From Bacteroidales bacterium (GTDB lineage: Bacteria; Bacteroidota; Bacteroidia; Bacteroidales; VadinHA17): a DNA stretch of 64,000 nt. Made by a program: the position numbers and the translations under genes. The stretch lies in assembly GCA_024763075.1 (NCBI GenBank), contig JANTGF010000011.1, positions 1 through 64,000 on the forward strand, read 5' to 3'. Shown here in pieces: positions 43,095 through 51,937 of this stretch. Positions within the stretch are counted from its first letter, which is position 1; each line of letters opens with the position of its first letter. The notes under the pieces were generated by a model that was not told the DNA's origin, did no database searches, and was given only the letters and a program-made list of their open reading frames with translations.

Positions 43095-44312
43095 ATGAAG
43101 AAAAGCAAGAAGATCATCGTTTTGAATTGTGGCAGTTCATCTATAAAGTATCAGCTCATTGATATGCCTGCCGGTAAAGTACATGCCAAAGGTGTGGTGG
43201 AAAAAATCGGTTTGCATGGTTCCTTTATAAAAAATGAAAGGGAAGACGGGGATAAGGTAAAACTGGAAGGTGAAATTGTAGATCACCAGATGGGTATAGA
43301 GTATATTTTAGGACTTTTATCAAGTGAAAAGCATGGTAGCATAACAAGTTTTGATGAAATTGACGCGGTAGGGCACCGGGTTGTCCATGGTGGGGAATCA
43401 TTTCATTCCAGTGTTTACATCACTGACGAGGTAGTTAAAAAGATGGAGGAATGCATCGACCTTGCGCCCCTGCATAATCCGCCAAACCTGAAAGGTATTT
43501 ATGCCATGCAGGAACTGATGCCCAATATTCCACAGGTGGGGGTTTTTGATACGGCCTTTCATCAGACTATGCCACCCCGTTCCTACGTTTATGCAATTCC
43601 TTACTCCTTATATAAAAAGTATTCCATCCGGCGTTATGGATTTCATGGTACCAGTCACAGGTACATTTCCCAACGGGCATGTGAGATACTTGGTGTGGAT
43701 ATTAAAAAGCAAAAAATCATTACAATTCATCTTGGAAACGGAGCCTCCATGGCTGCCATTAAAAACGGGAAATCCCTAGATACTTCCATGGGGCTCACTC
43801 CCGTGGAGGGATTGATCATGGGAACCCGGTCCGGTGATCTTGATCTGGGTGTATTGACCTATGTTATGCGTAAGGAACAAATTGGAATTACAACAGCAAA
43901 TACTTTGATTAATAAGTTTAGCGGTATGCTGGGAGTTTCCGGGGTATCTTCTGATATGAGGGAAATTGAAGAAGCTGCATCCAGAGGAGAGAAAAGGCCT
44001 GTTCTTGCCTTGGGCATGTATAATTACCGGATACGCAAATACATAGGGGCTTATACAGCCGCCATGAACGGGCTTGATATTCTGGTATTTTCCGGTGGAG
44101 TTGGCGAGAATTCGAAACTTGTAAGATCTGCAGTTTGCCGGGATTTTGATTTCTTTGGTATTGAACTGGATGAAGAGAAAAATAAAGTAATGGGAGAAGA
44201 GGCCGTGATCAGTACTTCCGGTTCCAAAGTGAAGGTAATGGTTGTTCCTACCAATGAAGAGCTGGTAATTGCTCAGGACACCATGAGAATAATTGATGAG
44301 ATAAAAAAGTAA
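43095..44312 (+). CDS. ackA: Acetate kinase
   Basis: A 405-residue ASKHA-fold kinase: VLNCGSSSIKYQL at the N-terminus, GHRVVHGGESF (~93-103), DTAFHQTMP, RYGFHGTSHRYIS, IHLGNGASM, GLTPVEGLIMGTRSGDLD and VFSGGVGENS. Catalyses acetyl phosphate + ADP to acetate + ATP. Full length. Together with pta it forms the standard acetate/ATP module, here interrupted by a dehydrogenase gene and followed by the butyrate pair. Confidence 0.95.
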   Translation: MKKSKKIIVLNCGSSSIKYQLIDMPAGKVHAKGVVEKIGLHGSFIKNEREDGDKVKLEGEIVDHQMGIEYILGLLSSEKHGSITSFDEIDAVGHRVVHGGESFHSSVYITDEVVKKMEECIDLAPLHNPPNLKGIYAMQELMPNIPQVGVFDTAFHQTMPPRSYVYAIPYSLYKKYSIRRYGFHGTSHRYISQRACEILGVDIKKQKIITIHLGNGASMAAIKNGKSLDTSMGLTPVEGLIMGTRSGDLDLGVLTYVMRKEQIGITTANTLINKFSGMLGVSGVSSDMREIEEAASRGEKRPVLALGMYNYRIRKYIGAYTAAMNGLDILVFSGGVGENSKLVRSAVCRDFDFFGIELDEEKNKVMGEEAVISTSGSKVKVMVVPTNEELVIAQDTMRIIDEIKK

Positions 44313-44335
44313 AAGAAACCTGGAATATACATGTC

Positions 44336-45235
44336 ATGAGAAATCTGGATGAGATTTTTGATCTGATTAAAGACAAAGGAACAATAAAACGGCTTGTAGT
44401 GGCTTATGCCAATGATGATCATACGATTAAGGCAGTTAGTCAGGCTGTGGATTTGGGGCTTGTGGATGGAATTCTTGTTGGAGATAAGTCCACCATGCTG
44501 AAAGTCTGTAAGGATGCCGGAATTAACCCTGAAAAATTCAGGATCGTGGATGAACCCGATGAGCTGAAGGCTGGTTTAAAATCGGTACAACTCATCCGTA
44601 TGGGTGAAGGGGATCTTCTGATGAAGGGAATGATCAGTACCGATAAATATATGAGGGCAATCCTGAATAAAGAAGACGGATTGCTCAGTCCGGGAGCTAT
44701 TTTAAGTCATGTGAGCGTTTTGAAACCGGAGAAATACCATAAATTACTAGTTGTTGGTGATGTGGCCATCATCCCTGCTCCTGAACTGAAAGAAAAAATT
44801 GCCATTGCAAATTATCTGATCCGTATGTCAAAAGCATTGGGCGTTCAAGAACCAAAGCTTGCGGTTCTGGCGGCAACAGAGCAGGTTTTACCTAAAATGC
44901 AGGCTTGTACTGATGCCGCTGTTCTGTCCAAAATGAGCGAAAGAGGACAGATTAAAGGAGCTGTAATTGACGGTCCGCTTGCGCTGGATGTAATCGTTGA
45001 TAAGGAAAGTGCGGAAATAAAAAAACTGGACTCACCCGTAGCTGGTGATGCCGATTGCATACTTTTTCCGAATATTGAAGCAGGAAACGTCTTTTATAAG
45101 TTTCATACCAAACTTTCCGGTGGAGTACTGGGAGCCATTGTAGCGGGCGCTAAAGTGCCTGCTATTCTTTCTTCCAGAGGAGATTCACCAAAAACAAAGC
45201 TGTATTCCATAGCCCTGGCAGCTCTGTTTGCTTAA
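44336..45235 (+). CDS. ptb: Phosphate butyryltransferase
   Basis: A 299-residue member of the Pta/Ptb family, clearly distinct from the pta gene nearby: DGILVGDKSTM, MGEGDLLMKGMISTDKYMRAIL (~96-117), SHVSVLKPEKYHKLLVVGDVAI, GPLALDVIVDKESA, DCILFPNIEAGNVFYK and the Ser/Arg-rich end SSRGDSPKTKLYS. It would convert butyryl-CoA (or another short acyl-CoA) and phosphate to the acyl phosphate. Starts 23 bp after ackA; the partner kinase follows. Confidence 0.9.
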   Translation: MRNLDEIFDLIKDKGTIKRLVVAYANDDHTIKAVSQAVDLGLVDGILVGDKSTMLKVCKDAGINPEKFRIVDEPDELKAGLKSVQLIRMGEGDLLMKGMISTDKYMRAILNKEDGLLSPGAILSHVSVLKPEKYHKLLVVGDVAIIPAPELKEKIAIANYLIRMSKALGVQEPKLAVLAATEQVLPKMQACTDAAVLSKMSERGQIKGAVIDGPLALDVIVDKESAEIKKLDSPVAGDADCILFPNIEAGNVFYKFHTKLSGGVLGAIVAGAKVPAILSSRGDSPKTKLYSIALAALFA

Positions 45236-45407
45236 CCAGGGTAAGTGGTTGAAACTTTGTTATTTGAATTGGAATTGGGAAAAAGACCCATGACTTTTTT
45301 AAACCAGAGTGTCTTTATTCAGGATTGAATGTTGATAAAATTTTGATTAGTTTTGAATATATTTATTTTCCGGAAGGTAATCCGGAGATTTTTATTTGTA
45401 CAGGCCA

Positions 45408-46481
45408 ATGAGCACACAAAGGATCTTAGCAATTAATCCGGGTTCCACCTCAACCAAAATTGCGGTGTACCGGAATACTAAGTCCCGCTTGTTGAAATCA
45501 ATACGCCATACCCCCGATCAACTTAAAAATTACAAAAGAATAATTGACCAGTATCAATTCAGGAAAGAACTCATTATTCAGTCTTTGATGAAAGAAGATG
45601 TGAAGGTGAATGAAATTACGGCCGTTATTGGCAGGGGAGGTATTATGCGACCACTTGAATCGGGTGTTTATGAGGTAAATGACCGGATGCGGGATGACCT
45701 GAAAACCATGAAGTATGGGGAACATGCAAGCAGCCTGGGTGGTTTGCTTGCCGATGAAATTGCTTCCACCATACCCGGAGCCCGGGCTTTTATTGCAAAT
45801 CCTACCACTGTGGATGAATTTCATGACATTGCGCGTATATCCGGTCACCCTTTGTTTGAAAGGGTTTCTATTTTTCATGCTTTGAACCATAAGATGATCG
45901 CACGGAATCATGCCAAACTCATGGGAAAGAAGTATGAAGAGATGAATCTTGTAGTTGCGCATCTGGGAGGGGGTATTTCTGTGGGAGCCCATCATAAAGG
46001 CAAGGTGATAGATGCCAATCAGGCACTGAACGGTGATGGTCCTTTCGGACCGGAAAGAAGCGGTGGTTTGCCTGTTCATGCTCTGGCACAGCTCTGCTTT
46101 TCAGGGGAATATACATATGAAGATGTAAAAAAGATGATTACCGGAGCCGGTGGTTATGTGGCTTATCTGAATACCAATGATGCCTATACCGTAAGTGTTA
46201 TGGCAGAACAGGGGAACGAAAAGGCGAAGTTGATTCAGGATGCTCTGGCTTATCAGGTGGGTAAGGAAATAGCCGCAATGGGAGCGGTATTAAAAGGACA
46301 GGTCGATGCCATACTGCTAACGGGGGGGATTGCACACAATACCTACGTGGTTGACTATATCAAAACCATGGTTGCCCATATTTCCAGAGTGGTGGTTTAT
46401 CCCGGAGAAGATGAGATGAAAGCCCTGGCTATGAATGCACTGAGAGTGATGACCGGGGAAGAGGAATGTAAAATTTATTAG
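45408..46481 (+). CDS. buk: Butyrate kinase
   Basis: The frame is open from a TTG at 45396, but the ATG at 45408 (MSTQRILAINPGSTSTKIAVY) fits the family, giving 357 residues. ASKHA kinase motifs: NPGSTSTK, GRGGIMRPLESGVYEVND, HALNHKMIAR, VAHLGGGISVGAH, GPERSGGLP and LTGGIAHN. Makes butyrate and ATP from butyryl phosphate; branched-chain acyl phosphates are possible. About 170 bp separate it from ptb, so it may have its own promoter. Confidence 0.92.
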   Translation: MSTQRILAINPGSTSTKIAVYRNTKSRLLKSIRHTPDQLKNYKRIIDQYQFRKELIIQSLMKEDVKVNEITAVIGRGGIMRPLESGVYEVNDRMRDDLKTMKYGEHASSLGGLLADEIASTIPGARAFIANPTTVDEFHDIARISGHPLFERVSIFHALNHKMIARNHAKLMGKKYEEMNLVVAHLGGGISVGAHHKGKVIDANQALNGDGPFGPERSGGLPVHALAQLCFSGEYTYEDVKKMITGAGGYVAYLNTNDAYTVSVMAEQGNEKAKLIQDALAYQVGKEIAAMGAVLKGQVDAILLTGGIAHNTYVVDYIKTMVAHISRVVVYPGEDEMKALAMNALRVMTGEEECKIY

Positions 46482-46511
46482 AAGCCTATTGAACCCATAA
46501 AATTACATATT

Positions 46512-47930
46512 ATGAAAAAGAATTTAACATTCATCGCAGTTGTTGTCAACCTTTTTGTTTTTTCCATTGTTCTAAAAGCCGAAATTAAATTGCCGGCAAT
46601 TTTTGGAAATAACATGGTATTACAACAACAAACCAATGCTGCAATCTGGGGTAAAGCATCTCCCAAAAGAACGGTAAAAGTTACCTGCTCCTGGAATAAA
46701 AAAAGCTATTCAACCAAATCGGATAAAGATGGGAACTGGAAACTGAAGGTGAAGACTCCAGTTGCAGGCGGTCCTTATAAAATTATTATTTCGGATGGCA
46801 AAGCCATCACATTAAATGATATTTTAATTGGAGAAGTCTGGGTTTGCTCCGGGCAATCGAACATGCAGATGACCATGAGTGGATACCATAACCAACCTGT
46901 TTTAGGTTCCAATAAAGCTATTTTCTCATCTACGAACGAATCCATCAGGTTATTTACCGTGAAGCGGAACAAAAGCCTTGAACCCTTAGATGATTTCTCC
47001 GGTGATTGGAAACACTGTATTCCTGAGAATGTGGCTGATTTTAGTGCGGCAGCTTATTATTTTGGACGAATGATACAGGAGTCTTTGGGTGTTCCGGTTG
47101 GATTAATAAATGCAAGCTGGGGTGGAACCCGCATTGAACCGTGGATAAGTGAAGCAGGGATAAAGGAATTTGACTGGGTTAACCTACCGGACAAAAATCA
47201 GCAGGATGACTTTTCTCCTCAAACCCCAACCGTTCTTTTTAATGCCATGATTAAACCAATGGTAGGATTTGCCATGCGGGGAGGTTTGTGGTATCAGGGA
47301 GAGTCCAATCGTAATGAACCCGGGCATTATGAGAAACTTATGCCGGGCCTGATTGAAAACTGGCGAACATTATGGGGAATTGGAGATTTTTCCTTCTATT
47401 ATTGTCAGATTGCACCATTCGATTATGGTACAGGAGGGGTGAATTCCGCCTTCCTTCGTGAAGCACAGTTAAAAGCTTCAACCTCTGTTGATGGAGTTGG
47501 GATGGCCTCCCTTATGGATATTGGGGAGAAAACTTGTATCCATCCGGCTGATAAAGAAACTACCGGAGAAAGGCTTGCTTATCTGGCATTAGCTAAAACT
47601 TACGGAAAAAAGGGCTTTGAATATTCTGGTCCGGTATTAAAAAAGATGTCGGTGGAAGGATCTATTGTAAAACTCACTTTTGACCATGCGAAAAACGGAT
47701 TAACCACTTTTAGTAAAGAATTGGTAAATTTCAGAATTGCCGGAGAAAACAAGCGTTTTTATCCTGCTGAAGCTGTAATAACCAGAGAAGGGATTACTTT
47801 GACCTCACCGCATGTGGAAAAGCCGGTTTCTGTGCGATATGCATTTGATAATTTTGTAATTGGGGAACTTTTTAATACGGAAGGGTTTCCCGCTTCTTCT
47901 TTCAGGACAGATGATTGGGAGATAAAATGA
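46512..47930 (+). CDS. Sialate O-acetylesterase (SGNH hydrolase)
   Basis: A 472-residue exported protein with a signal peptide (1-24). The pattern fits the SIAE family: IFGNNMVLQQQTNAAIWGKA (~30-50), GEVWVCSGQSNMQMTM with the catalytic Ser (~117), GLINASWGGTRIEPWIS, and GGLWYQGESN. Cuts O-acetyl groups from sialic acid or, in Bacteroidota glycan loci, from plant polysaccharides. No sialidase or polysaccharide utilisation genes lie beside it; it starts 30 bp after buk on the same strand, although function suggests a separate unit. Confidence 0.87.
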   Translation: MKKNLTFIAVVVNLFVFSIVLKAEIKLPAIFGNNMVLQQQTNAAIWGKASPKRTVKVTCSWNKKSYSTKSDKDGNWKLKVKTPVAGGPYKIIISDGKAITLNDILIGEVWVCSGQSNMQMTMSGYHNQPVLGSNKAIFSSTNESIRLFTVKRNKSLEPLDDFSGDWKHCIPENVADFSAAAYYFGRMIQESLGVPVGLINASWGGTRIEPWISEAGIKEFDWVNLPDKNQQDDFSPQTPTVLFNAMIKPMVGFAMRGGLWYQGESNRNEPGHYEKLMPGLIENWRTLWGIGDFSFYYCQIAPFDYGTGGVNSAFLREAQLKASTSVDGVGMASLMDIGEKTCIHPADKETTGERLAYLALAKTYGKKGFEYSGPVLKKMSVEGSIVKLTFDHAKNGLTTFSKELVNFRIAGENKRFYPAEAVITREGITLTSPHVEKPVSVRYAFDNFVIGELFNTEGFPASSFRTDDWEIK

Positions 47931-47971
47931 AAACTCCAATGGTGATACTGTGAGAATGAATCTAAAGTTTG

Positions 47972-48583
47972 ATGAATTTAAAGGACAGCCCGGATAACCG
48001 GCATAAAAGAATATTTAATCTGATTGCGCCGGTATATGGTTTGCTGGATAGGTATGTGCGAAGGAATTTTGAAGCAGCAAACCGGATTGCATGCCGGATG
48101 GTTGATGTAAAGGGTAAAAGAGTGTTGGATATCGGTACCGGTACGGGAGCCTGGGCAGCCTTATTTCTTGAGAACGGGGCAGGGGAGGTGCATGGAATTG
48201 ATTTTGCCGAAAAAATGATCCGTGTTGCAAAAAAACACCATGGAGAGTTCATTCGATTTAATACCGGTGATGCAATGAATATTGAGAACTTCGAAGACCA
48301 ATCCTTTGACATTGTTACGGCTTCCTTTGTTTTGCATGGGGTGAAGGAAGAAAAGAGAAGGATGATCCTCTCCGAAATGAAAAGGCTTTCAAAAGATGCG
48401 GTTATTATCCATGATTACCATGGCCCGACTGCTGCTTTTACCCGTTTTCTTGAGTATATGGAGAAAAGCGATTACATTCATTTTAAAAGTAATTTTTACA
48501 ATGAATTAACAGAAATGTTCCCAAATGTTAAAAGGAAAAACCTGAGAAACGGAGCTGCGGTCTATGTAGGATATGTGTCTTAA
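47972..48583 (+). CDS. Class I SAM-dependent methyltransferase
   Basis: A TTG codon three bases earlier is in frame, but I take the ATG at 47972 (203 residues). Motif I is VLDIGTGTGAWAALF (~49-63), motif II GIDFAEKMIRVA, and IVTASFVLHGV matches motif IV. It has the Methyltransf_11 layout with an N-terminal segment FNLIAPVYGLLDRYVRRNF resembling UbiE-like enzymes that act on quinones or lipids. Substrate not assignable. It starts 41 bp after the esterase gene. Confidence 0.82.
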   Translation: MNLKDSPDNRHKRIFNLIAPVYGLLDRYVRRNFEAANRIACRMVDVKGKRVLDIGTGTGAWAALFLENGAGEVHGIDFAEKMIRVAKKHHGEFIRFNTGDAMNIENFEDQSFDIVTASFVLHGVKEEKRRMILSEMKRLSKDAVIIHDYHGPTAAFTRFLEYMEKSDYIHFKSNFYNELTEMFPNVKRKNLRNGAAVYVGYVS

Positions 48584-48587
48584 ATGA

Positions 48588-48830
48588 ATGCCTAAAATTA
48601 TAGAAATTAATCTCTATCTGTTATTCCTTATTTTGTAATTTGGAATTTTAGTTCATTTTGAATTTTCAATAAAGAAATGCCTAAAATGCCTAAAATACTT
48701 AGAATGCCTAAAATTATAGAGATTAATCTCTATCTGTTATTCCTTATTTTGTAATTTTGAATTTTAGCTCATTTTGAATTTTCAATAAAGAAATGCCTGA
48801 AATGCCTGAAATGCCTGAAATACTTAGAAT
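48588..48830 (+). repeat. 116-bp tandem duplication containing 9-bp repeats
   Basis: Copy 1 starts at 48588 and copy 2 at 48704 with the same text (atgcctaaaattatag, then ttaatctctatctgttattc) and only a few mismatches. Each copy ends in a 9-bp array: aaatgccta units in copy 1, aaatgcctg units in copy 2, so the arrays have diverged as blocks. Confidence 0.88.
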
Positions 48831-48867
48831 GCCTGGTATCAAGTCAAATGTATTACAGCTTTATTAT

Positions 48868-48951
48868 TTATCATTTCGAAGGAAGTATGACTGAGAAATC
48901 CTGGAATATAAGAAGATTTCTCACCATCGTCCCTCAGGTTCGAAATGACAA
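48868..48951. repeat. REP/MITE-like imperfect palindrome
   Basis: Outer arms TCATTTCGAA (48871-48880) and TTCGAAATGA (48939-48948), inner arms GAGAAATC (48893-48900) and GATTTCTC (48915-48922). I remember such TCATTTCGA...GAGAAATC palindromes as a common intergenic element of Bacteroidota. Confidence 0.7.
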
Positions 48952-49075
48952 ACAAAATGTGACTTGGCACCAGAATGCCTAAAATTAATGTCGTAATTTA
49001 TAGAACTTTTGTTTTTCATTTTAGTCATTTTGAATTTTAGGCAATTAGAATTCTAAATTTTAGGCATTTACAATT

Positions 49076-51337
49076 CTAATAAACAATCACTTCATCGCAA
49101 AAAATCCAGGCCGGCAGTCCTGCGGCATTATGCCAGCTGGGAGCAACTTTCCGGTTGAAAGCTTTTACTTTTATATACCTGGCCTTTCTTGCAGGGAAAT
49201 CCAGATTATAATATTCTATATCGTTGATCTTACTGCTCTTTTTCAGAGGTTTTGAGCTGTTTACCGTAAGCAAAGGTTTAAATACCTTATTTTCATCGGC
49301 AAGAGAGCAGCTTACTTTTTCAGGAAAAAATACAATATGATTACTTACCTGAAGAAAAGCCATATTTAAATGGTTAATTTCCATTTCGTTCCCCAGATCA
49401 ATGATTGCTATCATATTGTTTCCTTCAAAACCCAGCCAGTTGGCATAAAAGCTGTTTCCACCCAGCGCTCCGTCGGTAAGTGCTTGAGGATCTTCGTTTG
49501 CATATTTCTTGGGTTTTGTCTGAAGTTCCACTTTAGCATGCAGGGCGATATCCGGCAATTCAGCTCTTTTCAATGTTTTCCTGTAAAACGACACATAATC
49601 ATCCACACTAAACCGCATCTCATTCATCATGGTAATTCCGGATGCCTTACAAGTTTCGTAAAACCACTCCAGCCGGTCTGCCGTTAAATTATCCGCAATC
49701 CTTTTCCCTTTCGTGTCCGTTGAGACCATTTGGAATGCCGGGGAAAGGTTTTGCCTTGCCGCTTCCAGGCTGGCATAATCGGTACTCAGCCTGGCTGTTT
49801 TTATACGGGCGAGTATATCAGGTTTGTCTCTGGTTGCTGCCTCTGCCTTATTAAACAATTTATTGTATTTATCCAACATTTCTGCACTGAGGAATGAATG
49901 AAAGCCCTGTGATGGATCACCATACAGAAAAAGAAAAAAACCGGGATCATTTTGGAGCTCCTGATGGATTAGAGAAATGTATTCTTTGATAAAAATTCCG
50001 GCTTCTCCATAGTAACCATTTACAAAATCATCGATGATTTTATTTTCATCAGCATCAGGATTCCATAATAGTTTGGCCATCAGGTAAGAACGTAGTTCAA
50101 ACAGCTCGCTTGGCTGATTGCTGTGCTGTTCAAAAACCCATTTTGCATGATTGTCCCTGAAAAATTGCAGGTTGGGCTGAAGCGTATAAATATTGGGGAA
50201 AGGCGCCAGAAAATTGGTGAACTGTGTAGTATAATCCCATATCCGGATGTTATCTGTTAATTGTTTCCATCCGGTCAGATCTTCTGCAAAAGGAATGCAA
50301 TTTTCCTGAATGGGTGCGCTCCGGTCACATTCAATGGAACAAAGAGTGATCAGAACATTTTTTGCAGGCGGGGTTTTGCAGGGTTTGCGGGTGTACTGAT
50401 AAGCAAGTGTAGAGATGGTTTTATCCGGAAATTCAGCCGCAACTGCATTTACAAAACGGATCATGGAACCACTGGGCGACCCTTCCTCCTCATCGGTTTT
50501 TCGGCAATCATCACATGTACAATACTGGGTATTATCATTCTGGCTCACCGATATGATTGTTGCATCAGGATATTTTTGAAACAATGCTTTTACGGAATCT
50601 TTAACAATTTGAAGTACATCCGGATTGTTTAAACAGAGTTGTGTCGCAACCCTGTGACCCTTCCGGAGCGCGTAATACTCTGGGTGATTTTTGAAATAGT
50701 AGGCTGCAGGGAGGAAACGATGAAAAGTATGAACCCTTGCTACCGGAACATATCCCGGAAAGGCACTATGTGTTACCCTTAGTTTGTCGGCAAAATCAGG
50801 ATGATCATAAAACAAGCGGGAATGAACGGTACGGGTAGTGATCTCAGGGGTATAGGTATAGTTAAGCGGAGTTTGAAGTTTTGTTGTTTTTATTTTCGGA
50901 ACCTTCTCTACATCAGGTGAGTACCATTGACATCCAAGATATTCTTCCAAAAAAACAGAAACTGCGTTTAAGGTACTTCTGGAATCTCCACCGGTAATGA
51001 TCAGCCTGCTCCCTTCATTTCTTATCAATACCTGATGGGGATCCATTCCAGCTTCTGCAAAACCCAGCCTTATCTCTTTAATATCCTTATTGTGACTGCT
51101 CTCCTGAACAATTCCAATGCTTGCTCCTGAGATTTTTTCTATGTATTGTTGCAAAAACCGGCCGGCTTTTAAAATGATGGTATCTGCATTTTCTGGTATT
51201 ACAATTTGATAATCGGATTTACCATGGTTTGCCAATTCTATGAAATCCTTATTATTGCAGGAGAAAAAAAACAATGGCAGGACAAAAAGAAGGAAAGAAG
51301 TTTTCTTTTTTAAAAAGTTGCGTACTGAATGAATCAT
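49076..51337 (-). CDS. DUF4838-type lipoprotein, glycosidase-like
   Basis: A 753-residue lipoprotein (SFLLFVLPLFFFSCNN). The N-terminal ~130 residues resemble the alpha-glucuronidase/GH20-type small domain (ISGASIGIVQESS, STLNAVSVFLEEYLGCQWYSP). The middle (~165-510) carries the DUF4838 features VSQNDNTQYCTCDDC, IRFVNAVAAEFPDK, YTRKPCKTPP and IRIWDYTTQFTNFLAPFPN. The last ~150 residues look like a discoidin/F5-F8 carbohydrate-binding module (ALTDGALGGNSFYANWLGFEG). Likely an outer-membrane glycan enzyme; substrate unknown. The gene stands alone. Confidence 0.75.
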   Translation of the reverse strand: MIHSVRNFLKKKTSFLLFVLPLFFFSCNNKDFIELANHGKSDYQIVIPENADTIILKAGRFLQQYIEKISGASIGIVQESSHNKDIKEIRLGFAEAGMDPHQVLIRNEGSRLIITGGDSRSTLNAVSVFLEEYLGCQWYSPDVEKVPKIKTTKLQTPLNYTYTPEITTRTVHSRLFYDHPDFADKLRVTHSAFPGYVPVARVHTFHRFLPAAYYFKNHPEYYALRKGHRVATQLCLNNPDVLQIVKDSVKALFQKYPDATIISVSQNDNTQYCTCDDCRKTDEEEGSPSGSMIRFVNAVAAEFPDKTISTLAYQYTRKPCKTPPAKNVLITLCSIECDRSAPIQENCIPFAEDLTGWKQLTDNIRIWDYTTQFTNFLAPFPNIYTLQPNLQFFRDNHAKWVFEQHSNQPSELFELRSYLMAKLLWNPDADENKIIDDFVNGYYGEAGIFIKEYISLIHQELQNDPGFFLFLYGDPSQGFHSFLSAEMLDKYNKLFNKAEAATRDKPDILARIKTARLSTDYASLEAARQNLSPAFQMVSTDTKGKRIADNLTADRLEWFYETCKASGITMMNEMRFSVDDYVSFYRKTLKRAELPDIALHAKVELQTKPKKYANEDPQALTDGALGGNSFYANWLGFEGNNMIAIIDLGNEMEINHLNMAFLQVSNHIVFFPEKVSCSLADENKVFKPLLTVNSSKPLKKSSKINDIEYYNLDFPARKARYIKVKAFNRKVAPSWHNAAGLPAWIFCDEVIVY

Positions 51338-51476
51338 GAGTCGGGATTTTTACAATTTAATCGATAAAGTTACAATTAATCCCTGATATAAAAAGAATAT
51401 AAGTCATCCTCATCAGAAAACAATATTAATTTGTTCTCTGGCCAGGATAGTTATGGAATACATGCTTGATTGATAA

Positions 51477-51893
51477 TTAACCTGCCTTATAACCTGCCCT
51501 GACTGAATTAGAAAGTGCCAAAAAGATTCCGGATGCTTCAGCAATCGAAGGGAGTTGTTTTTTCTTTGAATGCTTAGCATTAAACTCTTCCCATAATCCT
51601 TCTACTTCATGAGATCTTAGCAATATATCTGATAGTTCATTAGCCTTGCTTTCTTCAATAAAGCCTTTAACTACCTCTGGAAGATATTTCGCATATTCTG
51701 CTAATTCAGTACAACGCCCATGTGGAACCTTATTTTCTGATAATTTTTCAAAAGTGTCTGCAAGGCATACAGAAACAGCCTGGAAGTAATCAGCCATTTC
51801 ATCCCTTTTTTGCTTATCTGCCTTAGCCAGGCTGTCTTTAAGTCCAAACAAAGCTTTCGCAACATCAATAATATCTTTAATTATGCTGATCAT
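51477..51893 (-). CDS. Unknown small soluble helical protein
   Basis: A 138-residue protein, no signal or membrane segment. It is predicted helical throughout: DIIDVAKALFGLKDSLAKADKQKRDEMADYFQAVSVCLADTFEKL, then GRCTELAEYAKYLPEVVKGF and a C-terminal IFLALSNSVRAG. I do not recognise the family. It is 44 bp downstream of a membrane-anchored unknown gene in the same orientation, so a two-gene unit is likely. Confidence 0.7.
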   Translation of the reverse strand: MISIIKDIIDVAKALFGLKDSLAKADKQKRDEMADYFQAVSVCLADTFEKLSENKVPHGRCTELAEYAKYLPEVVKGFIEESKANELSDILLRSHEVEGLWEEFNAKHSKKKQLPSIAEASGIFLALSNSVRAGYKAG

Positions 51894-51937
51894 ATTTTCC
51901 TTCGTTTTATGTTAATAAATAAATAAACTTTAAGAAA

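Larger units (their letters stand above)
48584..49075. other. 492-bp convergent intergenic region filled with repeats
   Basis: No gene. Holds a 116-bp tandem duplication, 9-bp repeats, an imperfect palindrome, and further GCCTAAAAT/ATTTTAGGC copies in both orientations up to the end of the DUF4838 gene. Confidence 0.75.

Noticed and set aside
45498-46079. 193-residue - strand ORF inside buk
   Set aside because: Antisense shadow of butyrate kinase.
48588-49075. CRISPR array
   Set aside because: Two near-identical 116-bp units and 9-bp repeats with no spacer/repeat alternation and no cas genes.
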